64,000 nt of DNA from Pelomonas paludis (GTDB lineage: Bacteria > Pseudomonadota > Gammaproteobacteria > Burkholderiales > Burkholderiaceae_C), in assembly GCF_039872745.1 (NCBI RefSeq), contig NZ_JBDPZD010000004.1, forward strand, positions 1 to 64,000. The letters are read 5' to 3'. Positions 8,219 to 16,125 of the stretch are shown piece by piece (within the stretch, counting starts at the first letter, position 1; each line of letters begins with the position of its first letter). The notes beneath the pieces are model-generated. The model was not told the DNA's origin, ran no database searches, and saw nothing but the letters and a program-made list of their open reading frames with translations. The position numbers and the translations under genes are program-made.

Positions 8219-8496
8219 AGCACGACCTTGACCATCGGGTGCGTGGTCAAGGTGCGGTAGAGCTCGTCGAGCTGCTCGCGGCTGGTGGCTGTCACGGTGA
8301 TGGTGATGCCCAGGTAGTTGCCGCCCTTGCTGGGGCGACGCTCGACGGTGCTGTGGTCAAACTCGGGGTCGAACTGCCGCGCCACCATGACGATGGCCTC
8401 GACGAAGCCGTCCACATGCGCACCCATCACCTTGATGGGGAACTTGGAGGGGTATTCGATCAGTGACTTTTCTTCAGCCATGGCGGCCTCGCTCAT
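8215..8496 (-). CDS. ybeD: DUF493/YbeD family protein
   Basis: A 93-aa protein of the YbeD family, a small ferredoxin-like-fold protein usually linked to lipB; its function is not established but an allosteric or regulatory role has been proposed from its ACT-like fold. Typical segments are YPSKFPIKVMG and NYLGITITVTA. The start at 8496 is chosen because it forms an ATGA overlap with the upstream gene's stop; the frame stays open further upstream but that would run into the DacA-like gene. The stop overlaps the lipB start. Confidence 0.9.
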   Translation of the reverse strand: MSEAAMAEEKSLIEYPSKFPIKVMGAHVDGFVEAIVMVARQFDPEFDHSTVERRPSKGGNYLGITITVTATSREQLDELYRTLTTHPMVKVVL

Positions 8497-9641
8497 TTGA
8501 TCCAGAGGCGCAGGGAGTCCCACGCGCGCCCCATCAGGCCCGATTGGGGCACGGCGTCCAGCACCACCAGGGGCACTTCGGCGACCGGCGCGCCAGCCGT
8601 GGTCATCACCTTGATCGTGCCGACGCGCTGGCCCTTGGTCAGTGGTGCGACCAGCGGGTCGGTGCGCTCGACTTGAGTCTGCAGCTTGCCGGCATCGCCC
8701 TTGGCCACGGTCACGTAGACGGCATCGCCAGCGCCGAGCTTGGCCTCGCGCTGCTCGCCCTTCCAGACGGGCACGGTCGAGATGACCTTGTCGGCATCAA
8801 ACACCTTGACTGCATCGAAGGCCGTGTAGCCCCAGTTCAGCAGCTTCTGGCTCTCCGACGCACGCGCCTCCTTGGAGGCGGTGCCCATCACGACGGACAG
8901 CAAGCGGCGCTTGCCGTTCGGGAAGTCGCGCTGGCTGCTGGCGATCAGCCCGTAGCCGGCCGCTTCGCCGTAGCCGGTCTGCATGCCGTCCACCGTCGGG
9001 TCGCGGCGCAGCAGCAGGTTGCGGTTGTCCTGGCGGATCTTGTTGTAGGTGTAGTCGCGCTGCGAGTAGTAACCGTAGTACTCGGGGAAGTCGCGAATGA
9101 TGCGCGTGGCGATGACGGACAAGTCCCGTGCGCTGCTCTTGTGGCCGGGCTCCGCGGTGCCGGTCACGTTCTTGAACTCGGTGTTCTTCAAGCCCCAGGC
9201 CAGGGCCTGGCGGTTCATCAGCTGCACGAAGTTCTCGACCGTGCCGGCCACGCCCTCGGCCAGGGCCACCGAGGCGTCATTGCCGCTCTGGATGATCATG
9301 CCGCGCAGCAACTCGTCCACCTTGGGTGTCATGGTGGTGTCGAGAAACATCAGCGAGGGCTCGCCCTTGCGCTCGTCCCAGGCGCGCTTGGAGACGGGCA
9401 GTGTCTGCTCCAGGTTCAGCTTCTTCTCGCGCAGCGCCGAAAAGACGACGTAGGCCGTCATCAGCTTGGTCAACGCGGCAGGGTCCTGGGCCGTGTCGGC
9501 ATCGCGCTCGGCCAGCACCTGGCGGGCGGTCACGTCAATCAGCAGGTAGTTGCGCGCCGCGATTTCGGGCGGCTGCGGCGCTTGGGCCTGGGCCACCAGG
9601 GAGAGGGCGGCAGCGAGGAAGGCGACCAGGAGTCGATTCAT
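8493..9641 (-). CDS. DacA-family PBP-like protein lacking catalytic Ser and Lys
   Basis: By length (382 aa), signal peptide (ending VAQAQA), PBP5 C-terminal domain and amphipathic tail (RAWDSLRLWIK), this belongs to the D-alanyl-D-alanine carboxypeptidase family (peptidase S11), which trims peptidoglycan pentapeptides. The active site is altered. The SxxK motif reads PAALTK, with Ala56 (codon GCG) where the nucleophilic Ser should be; KTG reads QTG (Gln221, codon CAG); only SGN (119-121) is intact. Each change needs one base. The protein is probably inactive as a carboxypeptidase and may bind peptidoglycan or partners instead. It overlaps neighbours by 1 and 4 nt. The start at 9641 gives a proper signal peptide. 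Confidence 0.9.
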   Translation of the reverse strand: MNRLLVAFLAAALSLVAQAQAPQPPEIAARNYLLIDVTARQVLAERDADTAQDPAALTKLMTAYVVFSALREKKLNLEQTLPVSKRAWDERKGEPSLMFLDTTMTPKVDELLRGMIIQSGNDASVALAEGVAGTVENFVQLMNRQALAWGLKNTEFKNVTGTAEPGHKSSARDLSVIATRIIRDFPEYYGYYSQRDYTYNKIRQDNRNLLLRRDPTVDGMQTGYGEAAGYGLIASSQRDFPNGKRRLLSVVMGTASKEARASESQKLLNWGYTAFDAVKVFDADKVISTVPVWKGEQREAKLGAGDAVYVTVAKGDAGKLQTQVERTDPLVAPLTKGQRVGTIKVMTTAGAPVAEVPLVVLDAVPQSGLMGRAWDSLRLWIK

Positions 9642-10264
9642 CAGGTCAGGGAAGGATAGAAAGCGGAGACGACCAGGCGCTTGAGCAGCGGCAACTGGCC
9701 ATGGAAGAAGTGGCCCACGCCGGGCACGACGACGACGGGCAGGCTTTGCGGCCGCGCCCAATCGAGCACGCTCGTGAGCGGCACGACGTCATCCTGCTCG
9801 CCATGGATGACGAGGGTGTCGGCCGGCACGGTGGTGGTGTCAAAACGGCTGGTGGCGGGCCCGACCAGCACCAGGCGCCTCGCCGGCTCGCTCAGGCGCT
9901 GAGCCGCGTGCGTGGCCACGTAGGCGCCGAAAGAGAAGCCAGCCAGCAGCAGGGGCTCACCCGCCGTGCGCTCGGCCGCAATCACGGCGAGTGCATCGTC
10001 GATCTCGCCCCGGCCCTCGTCCCAGCCACCTTCAGACTTGCCGATGCCACGGAAGTTGAAACGCACCGCCCGCCAGCCCAACTGCACGAAGGCGCGCGCC
10101 AGGGTCTGTACGACCTTGTTGTCGAGCGTGCCGCCTTGCGTGGGGTTGGGGTGGCAGATCACGGCCGTGCCTTGCATGGCCACGCCCTCGGGCGGCAGGT
10201 CGATGGCGCATTCCAGGGCGCCCGCCGGGCCGGCGATCAGCCGGCGTTGCGTTTGCGAGTTCAT
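9641..10264 (-). CDS. Alpha/beta hydrolase
   Basis: A 207-aa cytoplasmic alpha/beta hydrolase of the small COG2945-like type. The nucleophile elbow is GFSFGAY (Ser111), an acid lies in IHGEQDDVVPL, and the catalytic His is in PGVGHFFHG. The early motif HPNPTQGGTLDN with the following FNFRGIGKSEG is typical of the group. The substrate is unknown. The start at 10264 is chosen because it overlaps the upstream ferredoxin stop as ATGA; the stop overlaps the DacA-like start as TGATG. Confidence 0.85.
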   Translation of the reverse strand: MNSQTQRRLIAGPAGALECAIDLPPEGVAMQGTAVICHPNPTQGGTLDNKVVQTLARAFVQLGWRAVRFNFRGIGKSEGGWDEGRGEIDDALAVIAAERTAGEPLLLAGFSFGAYVATHAAQRLSEPARRLVLVGPATSRFDTTTVPADTLVIHGEQDDVVPLTSVLDWARPQSLPVVVVPGVGHFFHGQLPLLKRLVVSAFYPSLT

Positions 10265-10587
10265 CGGCCGACGTTGTCGGGCAGCACCAGGCGCTCCACC
10301 ACGCGGCCCTGTTGCAGGTGGCTGGTGATGATTTCGTCCAGGTCGGCTTGGTCCACAAAGGTGTACCAAACGGCCTCGGGGTAGACCACGGCCACCGGCC
10401 CGCCGGCGCAGCGGTCCAGGCAACCGGCCTTGTTGATGCGCACACCTCCCTTGCCAGCCAGGCCCAGGCGCTTGACCTCGGCCTTGCAGTGGTCGAAGCC
10501 TTGCTTTGCGTTGTGGTCGGCGCAGCAGGCCTCACCGTTGTCGCGCTGGTTGAGGCAGAAGAAAACGTGCCGCTGGTAGTAGCTCAT
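10261..10587 (-). CDS. Thioredoxin-like [2Fe-2S] ferredoxin
   Basis: A 108-aa protein similar to the [2Fe-2S] thioredoxin-like ferredoxins (NuoE/Shethna type). Cysteines that could bind the cluster are Cys11 (VFFCLNQR), Cys21 or Cys22, Cys56 and Cys60 (AGCLDRCAGGP). The electron partner is not shown. It starts at an ATGA overlap with the VanZ-like gene, and its stop overlaps the hydrolase start, so it is translated as part of the hemJ-to-lipA chain. Confidence 0.85.
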   Translation of the reverse strand: MSYYQRHVFFCLNQRDNGEACCADHNAKQGFDHCKAEVKRLGLAGKGGVRINKAGCLDRCAGGPVAVVYPEAVWYTFVDQADLDEIITSHLQQGRVVERLVLPDNVGR

Positions 10588-11711
10588 AGCCCGGAATTGT
10601 AGAAGTCGCCCCTCGGGCGCGCCCTGCGCGCCAGGCGATTCAGCAGCCACAGCAGGGTCACGAAGGGCCAGGTCCAGGCCAGCCAGCGCGTGAGGCCATA
10701 GAGGTTGACGAAACGGCCCTGCTCCCAGGCCTGCACATTGAGCGCCAGATAGGGGTCGGACGGCGCCTGGCTGATGAGCGCGATCTGTGCACACAGCACC
10801 GGCAGTGCCAGCACCGCGCACCAGGCATTGGGCATCAGGCTGCTCAGCGCCGCCAGGAACATGGCCAGGCCCATGCCGGCCATCGACACATCGCTCACCC
10901 AGGCCCAGGCATGCTCGGGGCCGTGATAGAGGCCGGCCGACAGTGCGGTGGTCAGCCCGCCCACCAGCAAGCCCAGCGCCACCAGCGGCACGCGCCGCCA
11001 TCCGCTTTGCGCCACCGACAGCGCCACCAGCTGCGGCGCCCACAGCCCCAGCGCAATGGCCAGCGCCTCCAGGCCAGGCGGCATCGCGGCCGCAAGGTCC
11101 AGCGCCTCGTCACCCCATTGCAGGGCCCAGGGCGTGCCGTCGAGAGCGTCCACCAGCACTTCGCGCAGCTTGGGCAGCCATTGGCCCAATCCAAAGGGCA
11201 AGGGCGTGGGGTAGAGCAGCGCCAGCGGCCACAGCGCCAGCAAAGCCAGCGCCTGCGAGCTGCGCCGCACGAACCAACGCTCACGCAACTCCTGCCAGCG
11301 CGATAGCAGCGCCAAGCCGTTCAAGGCCGCCGCCAGCAGCACCCCCAGCAAGGCCCCCAACGAATTCAGCCACAGGTCGGCCAGCGAAGGCACACGGCCC
11401 GGCAGGAAGAACTGCAGGCTCTCCATCGACCAGGAGAGCAGTGGCCAGGGCAGCAGGCCCAGCCACCAGGCCCGCGCCCGCCCCAGCCCCGATCGCAGGG
11501 CGGCTGCGTAGGCCAGAAAGCCAAGCGGCGCATAGCCGACGATGTTGATGACCACGTCGAAGCGCAACAGCCGCTTGGGCCAGGGCGGCAACCACGGCCA
11601 CTCCAGCCCCGGTGGCCAGCGCCAGGGCCCGAACGGGTAGAGGCTGGCGTACAGCGCCAGCAGGGCGTAGGCCAGCAGCAGCCAGGACGCGAAGCTCTGG
11701 CGCCGCTTCAC
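10584..11711 (-). CDS. VanZ-like membrane protein
   Basis: A 375-aa polytopic membrane protein with an N-terminal VanZ-like region (LLLAYALLALYASLYPFGPW, then NIVGYAPLGFLAY and SLQFFLPGRVPSLADLWLNS). VanZ family members are best known for low-level teicoplanin resistance, but most chromosomal copies have no known function. The start is a GTG at 11711, 2 nt after the hemJ stop; an open frame extends upstream but overlaps hemJ. The second half adds further hydrophobic helices not typical of short VanZ proteins. Confidence 0.75.
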   Translation of the reverse strand: MKRRQSFASWLLLAYALLALYASLYPFGPWRWPPGLEWPWLPPWPKRLLRFDVVINIVGYAPLGFLAYAAALRSGLGRARAWWLGLLPWPLLSWSMESLQFFLPGRVPSLADLWLNSLGALLGVLLAAALNGLALLSRWQELRERWFVRRSSQALALLALWPLALLYPTPLPFGLGQWLPKLREVLVDALDGTPWALQWGDEALDLAAAMPPGLEALAIALGLWAPQLVALSVAQSGWRRVPLVALGLLVGGLTTALSAGLYHGPEHAWAWVSDVSMAGMGLAMFLAALSSLMPNAWCAVLALPVLCAQIALISQAPSDPYLALNVQAWEQGRFVNLYGLTRWLAWTWPFVTLLWLLNRLARRARPRGDFYNSGL

Positions 11712-11713
11712 GG

Positions 11714-12142
11714 TCAGAACGGCTTGACCGTCACCAACACCACGATGGCCGCGAACAGCAGGACCGACACCTCGTTGAACACGCGGAACCACCGATGGCT
11801 GCGCCGGTTGGCCATGGCCTCGAAGTCGCGCAGCAGCTTGCGACAGACGTGCTGGTAGCCCACCGCCCCGACCACCAAGGCCAGCTTGGCGTGCAGCCAG
11901 TAGCTGCCACTGAAGCGATCCGCCCCCCAGCCCAGCCAGACCCAGAAGCCCAGCCCCAGCGCCACCAGCATCAGCCCGTTGGCAAAGCGGTAGAGCTTGC
12001 GCGCCATCAGCAGCAGTCGCTCGCGCTCGGCGTGGCTGTCAGCCGGCACCATGGCCAGGTTCACCAGGATGCGAGGCAGGTAGAAAAGGCCTGCGAACCA
12101 GCTGGCGACGAAGACGATGTGGAAGGCTTTGACCCAGAGCAT
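11714..12142 (-). CDS. hemJ: Protoporphyrinogen IX oxidase HemJ
   Basis: HemJ oxidises protoporphyrinogen IX to protoporphyrin IX, the penultimate step of haem synthesis, in the inner membrane. The 142-aa protein is the usual family length and starts MLWVKAFHIVFVASWFAG with conserved His8, followed by LFYLPRILV, matching the UPF0093/TIGR00701 family. Four hydrophobic segments are visible. The start at 12142 removes a non-family extension. It is the first gene of an overlapping minus-strand chain ending in lipA and is divergent from hemB. Confidence 0.92.
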   Translation of the reverse strand: MLWVKAFHIVFVASWFAGLFYLPRILVNLAMVPADSHAERERLLLMARKLYRFANGLMLVALGLGFWVWLGWGADRFSGSYWLHAKLALVVGAVGYQHVCRKLLRDFEAMANRRSHRWFRVFNEVSVLLFAAIVVLVTVKPF

Positions 12143-12182
12143 GGGGTCAGTGTAGGACGGCACAACGAGGCGTTTGCCTTCT

Positions 12183-12233
12183 CGCCACAAGCCCGATCGT
12201 GTGTGAGCCCGCAGGGCTCCATCGGGCTTGGCG
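12183..12233 (-). promoter_or_regulatory. Structured leader element upstream of hemJ
   Basis: About 40 nt upstream of the hemJ start the minus strand can form a nested hairpin. The outer arms are CGCCAAGCCCGAT and ATCGGGCTTGTGGCG, and inside is GAGCCC-TGC-GGGCTC. An 8-bp core (AGCCCGAT/ATCGGGCT) and a 6-bp inner stem are perfect. This is an observation of folding potential only; it could be a leader regulating hemJ translation, an operator or a repeat. Confidence 0.5.
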
Positions 12234-12303
12234 GTTCGATGCCGAAGGCATCCGGCGCGCAAGCGCCGAGCGGGTCGCGCAGCGAGACGCGAAACGCTTG
12301 ACC

Positions 12304-12416
12304 GATAAAAAAGCCCCGGCCATGGGCCGGGGCGCTAAAGCCTTTCGCTGTCATCACGAGAAGGCTCCTGCTCAGGGAGGAAAAGCAGGGAACGACCGCC
12401 TTGCGGCTATCATTCA
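12304..12416 (-). ncRNA. Candidate small RNA or attenuated leader
   Basis: A run of signals on the minus strand fits a short transcript of about 113 nt. A promoter-like pair lies at 12423-12451; then come a small hairpin (CCGC-AAG-GCGG), a hairpin with stem CCTGCT/AGCAGG (12367-12389) whose 11-nt loop contains CCTCCC, and an intrinsic terminator with six T. The loop resembles an anti-Shine-Dalgarno motif. It could be a free sRNA or the attenuated leader of hemJ, which starts 160 nt downstream. I do not recognise it as 6S, 4.5S or tmRNA. Confidence 0.5.
12305..12333 (-). terminator. Intrinsic terminator of the candidate sRNA
   Basis: On the minus strand, GCCCCGGCC-CAT-GGCCGGGGC, a 9-bp perfect GC stem with a 3-nt loop, is followed at once by TTTTTTAT. 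No protein gene ends upstream on this strand (the only upstream gene is divergent hemB), so the terminator must belong to a non-coding transcript or leader. Confidence 0.8.
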
Positions 12417-12422
12417 CTGACC

Positions 12423-12451
12423 ATTTTATCGCGCCCCACACGGCTCGTCAC
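12423..12451 (-). promoter_or_regulatory. Predicted promoter of the candidate sRNA
   Basis: On the minus strand GTGACG (-35, 12446-12451) and TAAAAT (-10, 12423-12428) are separated by 17 bp. The start of transcription would be near 12416. The -35 matches five of six consensus positions at best when G replaces T first; the -10 is good. Confidence 0.5.
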
Positions 12452-12531
12452 GAGGTCGTCCGAGAAAACGGTCACGGGGTTAGCACGGGTGCCGCGAAGC
12501 CCTTCTTGGCCACGCCGTTTTGTGAGCTGTC

Positions 12532-13545
12532 GTGACACGTTCAAGCACCCTCCCCGCCCCCTTTCCATCGAGCAGGCCGCGCCGTCTGCGCCGTGACGCC
12601 TTCTCGCGCAACCTGGTGCGCGAAAACCTGCTGACGCCGAGCGATCTGATCCTGCCGGTGTTCGTTCATGAGGGCACAGACCTTGTCACCCCGGTGACAT
12701 CCATGCCCGGCGTTGCACGCCAATCGCTCGACCATTTGCTGCGCACCGCCGAGCAGTGCGTGGCGCTCGGCATCCCGGTGCTGGCGCTCTTCCCCGTCAT
12801 CGACGCGAGCCTCAAAACACCCGATGGCCGCGAGGCCCTGAACCCCGACGGCCTGGTGCCGCGCGTGGTGCGGGCGCTCAAGGGCCGCTTCCCTGAACTC
12901 GGCGTGATGACAGACGTCGCGCTCGACCCCTTCACCAGCCATGGCCAAGATGGCGTGATCGACGAGACCGGCTACATCCTCAACGACCCCACCGTCGAGA
13001 TCCTCTGCAAGCAGGCGCTGACGCAGGCCGACGCGGGCGTGGACATCGTGGCGCCGTCGGACATGATGGATGGCCGCATTGGCGCCATCCGCCAAGCGCT
13101 GGAGAGCGCCGGCCACATCCACACGCGCATCATGGCCTACAGCGCCAAGTACGCGAGCAGCTTCTACGGCCCCTTCCGCGACGCCGTCGGCTCGGCCGCC
13201 AACCTGGGCAAGGCCGACAAGAAGACCTACCAGATGGACCCCGGCAACTCCGATGAAGCGCTGCGCGAAGTGGCGCTCGACATCGCCGAGGGCGCCGACA
13301 TGGTGATGGTCAAACCCGGCATGCCCTACCTCGACATCGTGCGCCGCGTGAAGGATGAGTTCCGCGTGCCGACCTTTGCCTACCAGGTGAGCGGCGAGTA
13401 CGCGATGCTCAAGGCCGCTGCGGCCAATGGCTGGCTGGACCACGACGCGGTGATGATGGAGTCGCTGCTGGCCTTCAAGCGCGCGGGGGCCGACGGCATC
13501 CTGACCTACTTCGCGCTCGACGCGGCCCGGCTGCTGCAACGCTGA
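12532..13545 (+). CDS. hemB: Delta-aminolevulinic acid dehydratase (porphobilinogen synthase)
   Basis: HemB condenses two 5-aminolevulinate molecules into porphobilinogen. The 337-aa protein shows the two active-site lysines, Lys206 (MAYSAKYAS) and Lys261 (MVMVKPGMPY). The metal region reads DVALDPFTSHGQDG, so the cysteines of zinc-type enzymes are replaced by Asp/Ala, which marks the magnesium-dependent type. The start is a GTG at 12532. The stop overlaps the corA-like start as TGATG. hemJ is divergent and hemA is 19 kb away. Confidence 0.96.
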   Translation: MTRSSTLPAPFPSSRPRRLRRDAFSRNLVRENLLTPSDLILPVFVHEGTDLVTPVTSMPGVARQSLDHLLRTAEQCVALGIPVLALFPVIDASLKTPDGREALNPDGLVPRVVRALKGRFPELGVMTDVALDPFTSHGQDGVIDETGYILNDPTVEILCKQALTQADAGVDIVAPSDMMDGRIGAIRQALESAGHIHTRIMAYSAKYASSFYGPFRDAVGSAANLGKADKKTYQMDPGNSDEALREVALDIAEGADMVMVKPGMPYLDIVRRVKDEFRVPTFAYQVSGEYAMLKAAAANGWLDHDAVMMESLLAFKRAGADGILTYFALDAARLLQR

Positions 13546-14645
13546 TGCGGATCTTTCACCTCGAAGGCGAACGCTTCACCGAGCTCGACGCCCTGCCCGA
13601 GGCCTTGCCGGCCAACGGCTTCTTGTGGGTGGGCTTTGGCCGGCGCGAGTTCGAGGTCAGCGACCAGCAGACCCAGGCTGCGCTGCAACGCTGGGGCTGT
13701 GGCGGCATCGTCGACCTGCATGTCTCGGACCTGCTGAACAACCAGCTGCCCTCGCACTTCGACTACACGTCCTGGTACGACCTGCTGGTCTTCCGCCGCC
13801 TGGCTGCCGCACCGGGCAGCGCCGACCTGTTCGTGGACGACGAGCACGGGACCCTGGCCTCGGCACAGAAGGCCATGCGCGCGATCGACACCAGCCCGGT
13901 CGGCTTTGCGGTGTTCGACCGCGTGCTGCTGACCGTGCACCCGGCCGACTGCCTGGTGCGCGACTTCTTTGCCAACAAGCTGCTGCGCCAGACCGATGCG
14001 CGCGTCGATGCGCGCGGCGCCAACGCGCGCCTGCCGAGCAGCCCGGCTGACCTGATGCTGCGCATGGTCAACCACATGGTGGACAGCTACCTGGAGCTGC
14101 GCCGCCTGCTGACGCGCCAGCTCACCACGCTGCAACGTGCCTTGCTGGACCCCAAGAGCCAGTTCGATGACTGGCCGCTGCTGCTGGAGAGTCGGGACCT
14201 GCTGCACCGGCTGGAAGACGTCTGCGAAGACCAGCGCAGCGCGGTGCAGGAGTGGATCGACGCGCTGGGCGACTGGCCCGACGACGGCGACGCCAACGCG
14301 GCCCGCGAGCGCGAGCTGCTGCGCGTGCGCTCACGCGATGTGCTGGAGCACGTGGAGCGCGTGCTCACGCATGTGCGGCGGCTGGAGTCGTCGGCCGAGT
14401 CCGCAGTGCAGATGCACTTCTCGGCGCTGGGGCACCGCACCAACAGCATCATGCGCACGCTGACGGTGTTGACGGCCATCTTCATGCCGCTGAACCTGAT
14501 CACCGGCTTCTTCGGCATGAACTTCGATGCCCTGCCGCTGATCCACTCGGCGCGTGGCTTTTGGATCGCGGCCGGGATCATGCTGGTCCTAGGCGGCGCC
14601 TTTGCCGCCTACTTCTGGCGCAAGCGCTACCTCAGCGGGCAGTAG
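13545..14645 (+). CDS. corA: CorA-family magnesium/divalent cation transporter
   Basis: A 366-aa CorA/MIT family channel. The large N-terminal cytoplasmic domain is followed by a long helix and two C-terminal membrane segments, with the family signature GMN in FFGMNFDALP after LTVLTAIFMPLNLITG, and a basic C-terminal end (FWRKRYL). CorA carries Mg2+, Co2+ or Ni2+; the 2-TM-GMN-type ion specificity is not visible. The start shares one nucleotide with the hemB stop, and HemB here is of the Mg-dependent type, a suggestive but unproven link. The 3' end overlaps convergent ybeY by 14 bp. Confidence 0.9.
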   Translation: MRIFHLEGERFTELDALPEALPANGFLWVGFGRREFEVSDQQTQAALQRWGCGGIVDLHVSDLLNNQLPSHFDYTSWYDLLVFRRLAAAPGSADLFVDDEHGTLASAQKAMRAIDTSPVGFAVFDRVLLTVHPADCLVRDFFANKLLRQTDARVDARGANARLPSSPADLMLRMVNHMVDSYLELRRLLTRQLTTLQRALLDPKSQFDDWPLLLESRDLLHRLEDVCEDQRSAVQEWIDALGDWPDDGDANAARERELLRVRSRDVLEHVERVLTHVRRLESSAESAVQMHFSALGHRTNSIMRTLTVLTAIFMPLNLITGFFGMNFDALPLIHSARGFWIAAGIMLVLGGAFAAYFWRKRYLSGQ

Positions 14646-15081
14646 CCGCGTACGGGTCGGGCAGACCCAGCGCCAGCATCACCTCGGTCTCACGCGCTTC
14701 CATCGCCTCGGCCTCGTCGTCCACTTCGTGGTCGTAGCCTTGGGCGTGCAGGGTGCCATGCACCAGCATGTGGGCGTAGTGGGCGGCGATGTCGATGCCG
14801 GCCTCGCGGGCCTCGCGCTCAACGACCTCGGCACAGATGACCAGGTCGGCCTGCACCACGGGCTCATCCGCATAGTCAAAGGTCAGCACATTGGTCGCGT
14901 AGTCCTTGCTCCGGAAGTCGCGGTTCAAGGCCTGGCCTTCCTCGGCGTCAACGATGCGCACCGTGATCTCGCCGGGCAGTTCCAGCGCCGCGCGGATCCA
15001 GCGCTGCACCTTGTGTCGCGGCAGCAGGGCGCGGTGGCGCGGGTCGGCAAACTGCAGGGAGAGGCTGAGCTCGGGCTTCAT
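14632..15081 (-). CDS. ybeY: Endoribonuclease YbeY
   Basis: YbeY is a metal-dependent RNase needed for 16S rRNA 3' maturation and 70S quality control. The 149-aa protein has the zinc motif HMLVHGTLHAQGYDH (H-x3-H-x5-H type) and RSKDYATNVLTFDY, both family hallmarks. The start overlaps the phoH stop as ATGA, giving the conserved phoH-ybeY pair. Confidence 0.95.
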   Translation of the reverse strand: MKPELSLSLQFADPRHRALLPRHKVQRWIRAALELPGEITVRIVDAEEGQALNRDFRSKDYATNVLTFDYADEPVVQADLVICAEVVEREAREAGIDIAAHYAHMLVHGTLHAQGYDHEVDDEAEAMEARETEVMLALGLPDPYAATAR

Positions 15082-16082
15082 GAGGTTTTGGCCTGCTTGA
15101 CCGCCTGTTTGGCCGTCTTCTTGGCCTGTGCCTCATAGGCCTCGACGATGCGCGCCACCAGCGGGTGGCGCACCACGTCGGCGCTGGTGAAGCGCGTCAT
15201 GGCAATGCCTTTGACCCGGGCCAGCACCTGCTCGGCCTCCACCAGGCCCGAGGTCATGCCGCGCGGCAGGTCGATCTGGCTGGTGTCGCCGGTCACCACA
15301 CAGCGGCTGCCAAAGCCGATGCGGGTCAGGAACATCTTCATCTGCTCGGGCGTGGTGTTCTGCGCTTCGTCGAGGATGACAAAGGCATGGTTGAGCGTGC
15401 GGCCGCGCATGAAGGCCAGCGGCGCGACTTCGAGCTGGCCCTTCTCGAAGGCCTTGGTCACGCGGTCAAAACCCATCAGGTCGTAGAGCGCGTCGTAGAG
15501 CGGGCGCAGATAGGGATCGACCTTTTGGGTCAGGTCACCGGGCAGAAAGCCGAGCCGCTCGCCGGCCTCGACCGCCGGGCGCGTGAGCACGATGCGCTGC
15601 ACGGCCGAGCGCTCCAGCGCATCGACCGCACAAGCCACGGCCAAAAAGGTCTTGCCCGTGCCGGCAGGGCCGAGCCCGAAGGTGATGTCGTGCGACAGGA
15701 TCTGCTGCAGGTACTGCAGTTGGCGCGGCGTGCGGGCCGAGAGGTCGGCGCGGCGGGTGCGGAGCACCAGCGGGCCGTCGCCGCTGTGCCCGCCGTCAGC
15801 CTGCCGGGCGCGGGCGCCTGCGGCATCGGCACCGGCCTCGACCAGGGCGAGCTCCAGGGTCTCGGGCGAGAGCGGGCGGCGGGCGCGCTCGTACAGGCTC
15901 TCCAGCAGGCCGCGCGTGCGCTCGGCCGCCGGCTTGGGGCCTTCGACGCGGAACTGCGCCTCGCGCCGGCTGAGCTTGACGCCCAGGCGCGCCTCGATGT
16001 CGCGCAGATGCGCATCCAGGCTGCCGCAGACGCGGGCCAGTCGGGTGTTGTCGGCGGGCTCTAGGCTGAAACGGAGGATCAC
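15078..16082 (-). CDS. ybeZ: PhoH-like ATPase (YbeZ)
   Basis: A 334-aa cytoplasmic PhoH-family NTPase. Walker A is GPAGTGKTFLA, Walker B lies in FVILDEAQNT, and VVTGDTSQIDLP is the typical motif III. YbeZ works with YbeY in ribosome quality control. The N-terminal 100 residues include a KH-like region (LEPADNTRLARVCGSLDAHL). In many gammaproteobacteria miaB is directly upstream; here miaB is about 15 kb away, and a gamma-glutamylcyclotransferase-like gene is the upstream neighbour. Confidence 0.95.
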   Translation of the reverse strand: MILRFSLEPADNTRLARVCGSLDAHLRDIEARLGVKLSRREAQFRVEGPKPAAERTRGLLESLYERARRPLSPETLELALVEAGADAAGARARQADGGHSGDGPLVLRTRRADLSARTPRQLQYLQQILSHDITFGLGPAGTGKTFLAVACAVDALERSAVQRIVLTRPAVEAGERLGFLPGDLTQKVDPYLRPLYDALYDLMGFDRVTKAFEKGQLEVAPLAFMRGRTLNHAFVILDEAQNTTPEQMKMFLTRIGFGSRCVVTGDTSQIDLPRGMTSGLVEAEQVLARVKGIAMTRFTSADVVRHPLVARIVEAYEAQAKKTAKQAVKQAKTS

Positions 16083-16125
16083 GGGCGGGCAAGCGTTGAG
16101 TGGGCCCGCATTGTCGTCGGCGCTG

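Noticed and set aside
12061..12441. Open frame over the candidate sRNA and the hemJ leader
   Set aside because: It would read through a strong intrinsic terminator and has no domain; a structured RNA explains the region better.
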